This document shows, in pieces, positions 16,897-19,010 of a stretch of DNA of 19,010 nt. Position 1 is the first letter of the stretch, and every line of letters begins with the position of its first letter. Source of the stretch: Ramlibacter sp. (GTDB lineage Bacteria; Pseudomonadota; Gammaproteobacteria; Burkholderiales; Burkholderiaceae_C). Both the position numbers and the translations under genes were made by a program. Below the pieces are notes generated by a model. The model did not search any database and was not told where the DNA came from. It was given only the letters and a program-made list of their open reading frames with translations. The stretch is taken from positions 1-19,010 of the forward strand of contig JAMPXR010000005.1 of NCBI GenBank assembly GCA_023701085.1, written 5' to 3'.

Positions 16897-17416
16897 GCTG
16901 TTCCCGCGGCGGGGGCTCGGCCACCGACCCGGGATGCAGGCGTTCCAGTCGCGACTCCATGCGGCTTTCGATCTCGGCCAGGCGCGCATCCAGCATCCGG
17001 TTCATCTGATCGAGCTGGTTGCGCAGTTCGCGCTGGTTCTGCACCATCGCCTTCTCGAACTCGGTCGACAGGATGGCCTCGCGCTGGCGGTTCTCCTTCA
17101 GGTGCGAATCGAGCTGCTGGCGCAGGTCGGCCAGGCGCGAAACCTCCGCCTTTTCCGCCAGGTCGCGCTGGGCCTGCAGGCTTCGGGTGTGGCGGCTCGA
17201 CTCGATCAACAGGCGGGAATCCTGCATGGCGCTGCTGACCAGGAACACCAGCAGGGTCAGGCCCAAGGCACCGAGCATGATCAGCCCGAGCGACGCTTCT
17301 TCCACCACCACCCCGAAGAGAAGCGGCGAAGTGCGCTGGAATTCGGGCCAGTTCTGGGCGGCGAAGCCACCCACCAGAATGATCACGAGGACCATGAACA
17401 ACAATCGGGCACGCAT
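16886..17416 (-). CDS. LapA-like (DUF1049-type) membrane protein with long coiled coil
   Basis: A 176-aa protein. Two membrane spans are predicted (about residues 4-20 and 42-63), with the short segment QNWPEFQRTSPLLFG between them, resembling the LapA/DUF1049 domain (lipopolysaccharide assembly protein A family). Residues about 76-160 are highly charged and heptad-like (many Arg, Glu, Gln, Leu), predicting a long cytoplasmic coiled coil; the end is Pro-rich. I chose the start MRARLLF because GGAG (plus-strand 17424-17427) lies seven bases before it; an upstream in-frame start at 17473 would add 19 residues without a ribosome site. The gene is divergent from tex and convergent with the alkyltransferase gene, overlapping it by 11 bp. 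Function is not known; a membrane scaffold is a guess. Confidence 0.8.
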   Translation of the reverse strand: MRARLLFMVLVIILVGGFAAQNWPEFQRTSPLLFGVVVEEASLGLIMLGALGLTLLVFLVSSAMQDSRLLIESSRHTRSLQAQRDLAEKAEVSRLADLRQQLDSHLKENRQREAILSTEFEKAMVQNQRELRNQLDQMNRMLDARLAEIESRMESRLERLHPGSVAEPPPREQLKV

Positions 17417-17552
17417 CTTCAGTCTCCGTGTAGGGGAATGAAATATTGTGGGCAGCGGCCCGGGCGCGGCCATGTCAGCGAAGATGCCGTGCTCCTGTGG
17501 GCTGCGTGTGGCAAACTGCCGCGTCCTTGAATTTCTCTCCAGCAGTTACAGA

Positions 17553-19010
<1,458 letters not shown>

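Noticed and set aside
17527..17551. TTGAAT with TTACAG as a tex promoter
   Set aside because: The -10 would end next to the start codon, leaving no leader. There is no support for leaderless transcription here.

Overview
This looks like chromosomal DNA of a high-GC betaproteobacterium, most likely in the order Burkholderiales and close to Comamonadaceae. That rests on the strong G/C third-position bias, the tight ATGA/TGATG gene overlaps, the style of the acyl-CoA enzymes, and the neighbourhood of AidB, a LapA-like protein and Tex. The genus is my inference. There are 15 protein genes, 14 on the + strand and 1 on the - strand. I found no RNA genes, insertion sequences, phage genes or CRISPR array, and no gene-free stretch longer than about 170 bases.

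Region 1 (1-5993) is activation and uptake. The tail of an acyl-CoA synthetase is followed by a complete HAAT-family (branched-chain amino acid type) ABC importer: substrate-binding protein, LivH, LivM, LivG and LivF. A strong intrinsic terminator lies between the binding protein and LivH. LivM carries unusual extensions at both ends. LivF and LivG have complementary non-consensus residues that fall in the same composite ATP site.

Region 2 (5994-13553) is a beta-oxidation operon: bifunctional enoyl-CoA hydratase/3-hydroxyacyl-CoA dehydrogenase, thiolase, a 609-aa acyl-CoA dehydrogenase, an SDR oxidoreductase, a PaaI-type thioesterase and a zinc-independent NADP-dependent reductase. It is preceded by a good sigma-70 promoter whose probable start site is covered by a perfect 12-bp palindrome, as expected for a repressor operator. 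With region 1 it can be read as one pathway: import an organic acid, activate it to the CoA ester, dehydrogenate, hydrate, oxidise and cleave it. The side enzymes would handle unusual intermediates or release free CoA. The substrate cannot be read from the sequence. A fatty, branched or aryl-alkanoic acid fits better than an amino acid.

Region 3 (13554-16896) holds an AidB-type acyl-CoA dehydrogenase homologue, a glutathione S-transferase-like protein and an O6-alkylguanine-DNA alkyltransferase. The functional theme may be alkylation or electrophile defence. The alkyltransferase has a C-terminal QPGLF sequence resembling a sliding-clamp-binding motif.

Region 4 (16886-19010) has a small LapA-like membrane/coiled-coil protein on the - strand, overlapping the alkyltransferase gene tail to tail. 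Divergent from it is the first 486 codons of tex, cut by the window edge.

Most of the window is ordinary metabolism. The points most worth a second look are the asymmetric LivG/LivF ATP sites, the operator over the beta-oxidation promoter, the LivM extensions, the terminator inside the transporter operon, and the AidB/GST/alkyltransferase group with its possible clamp motif.
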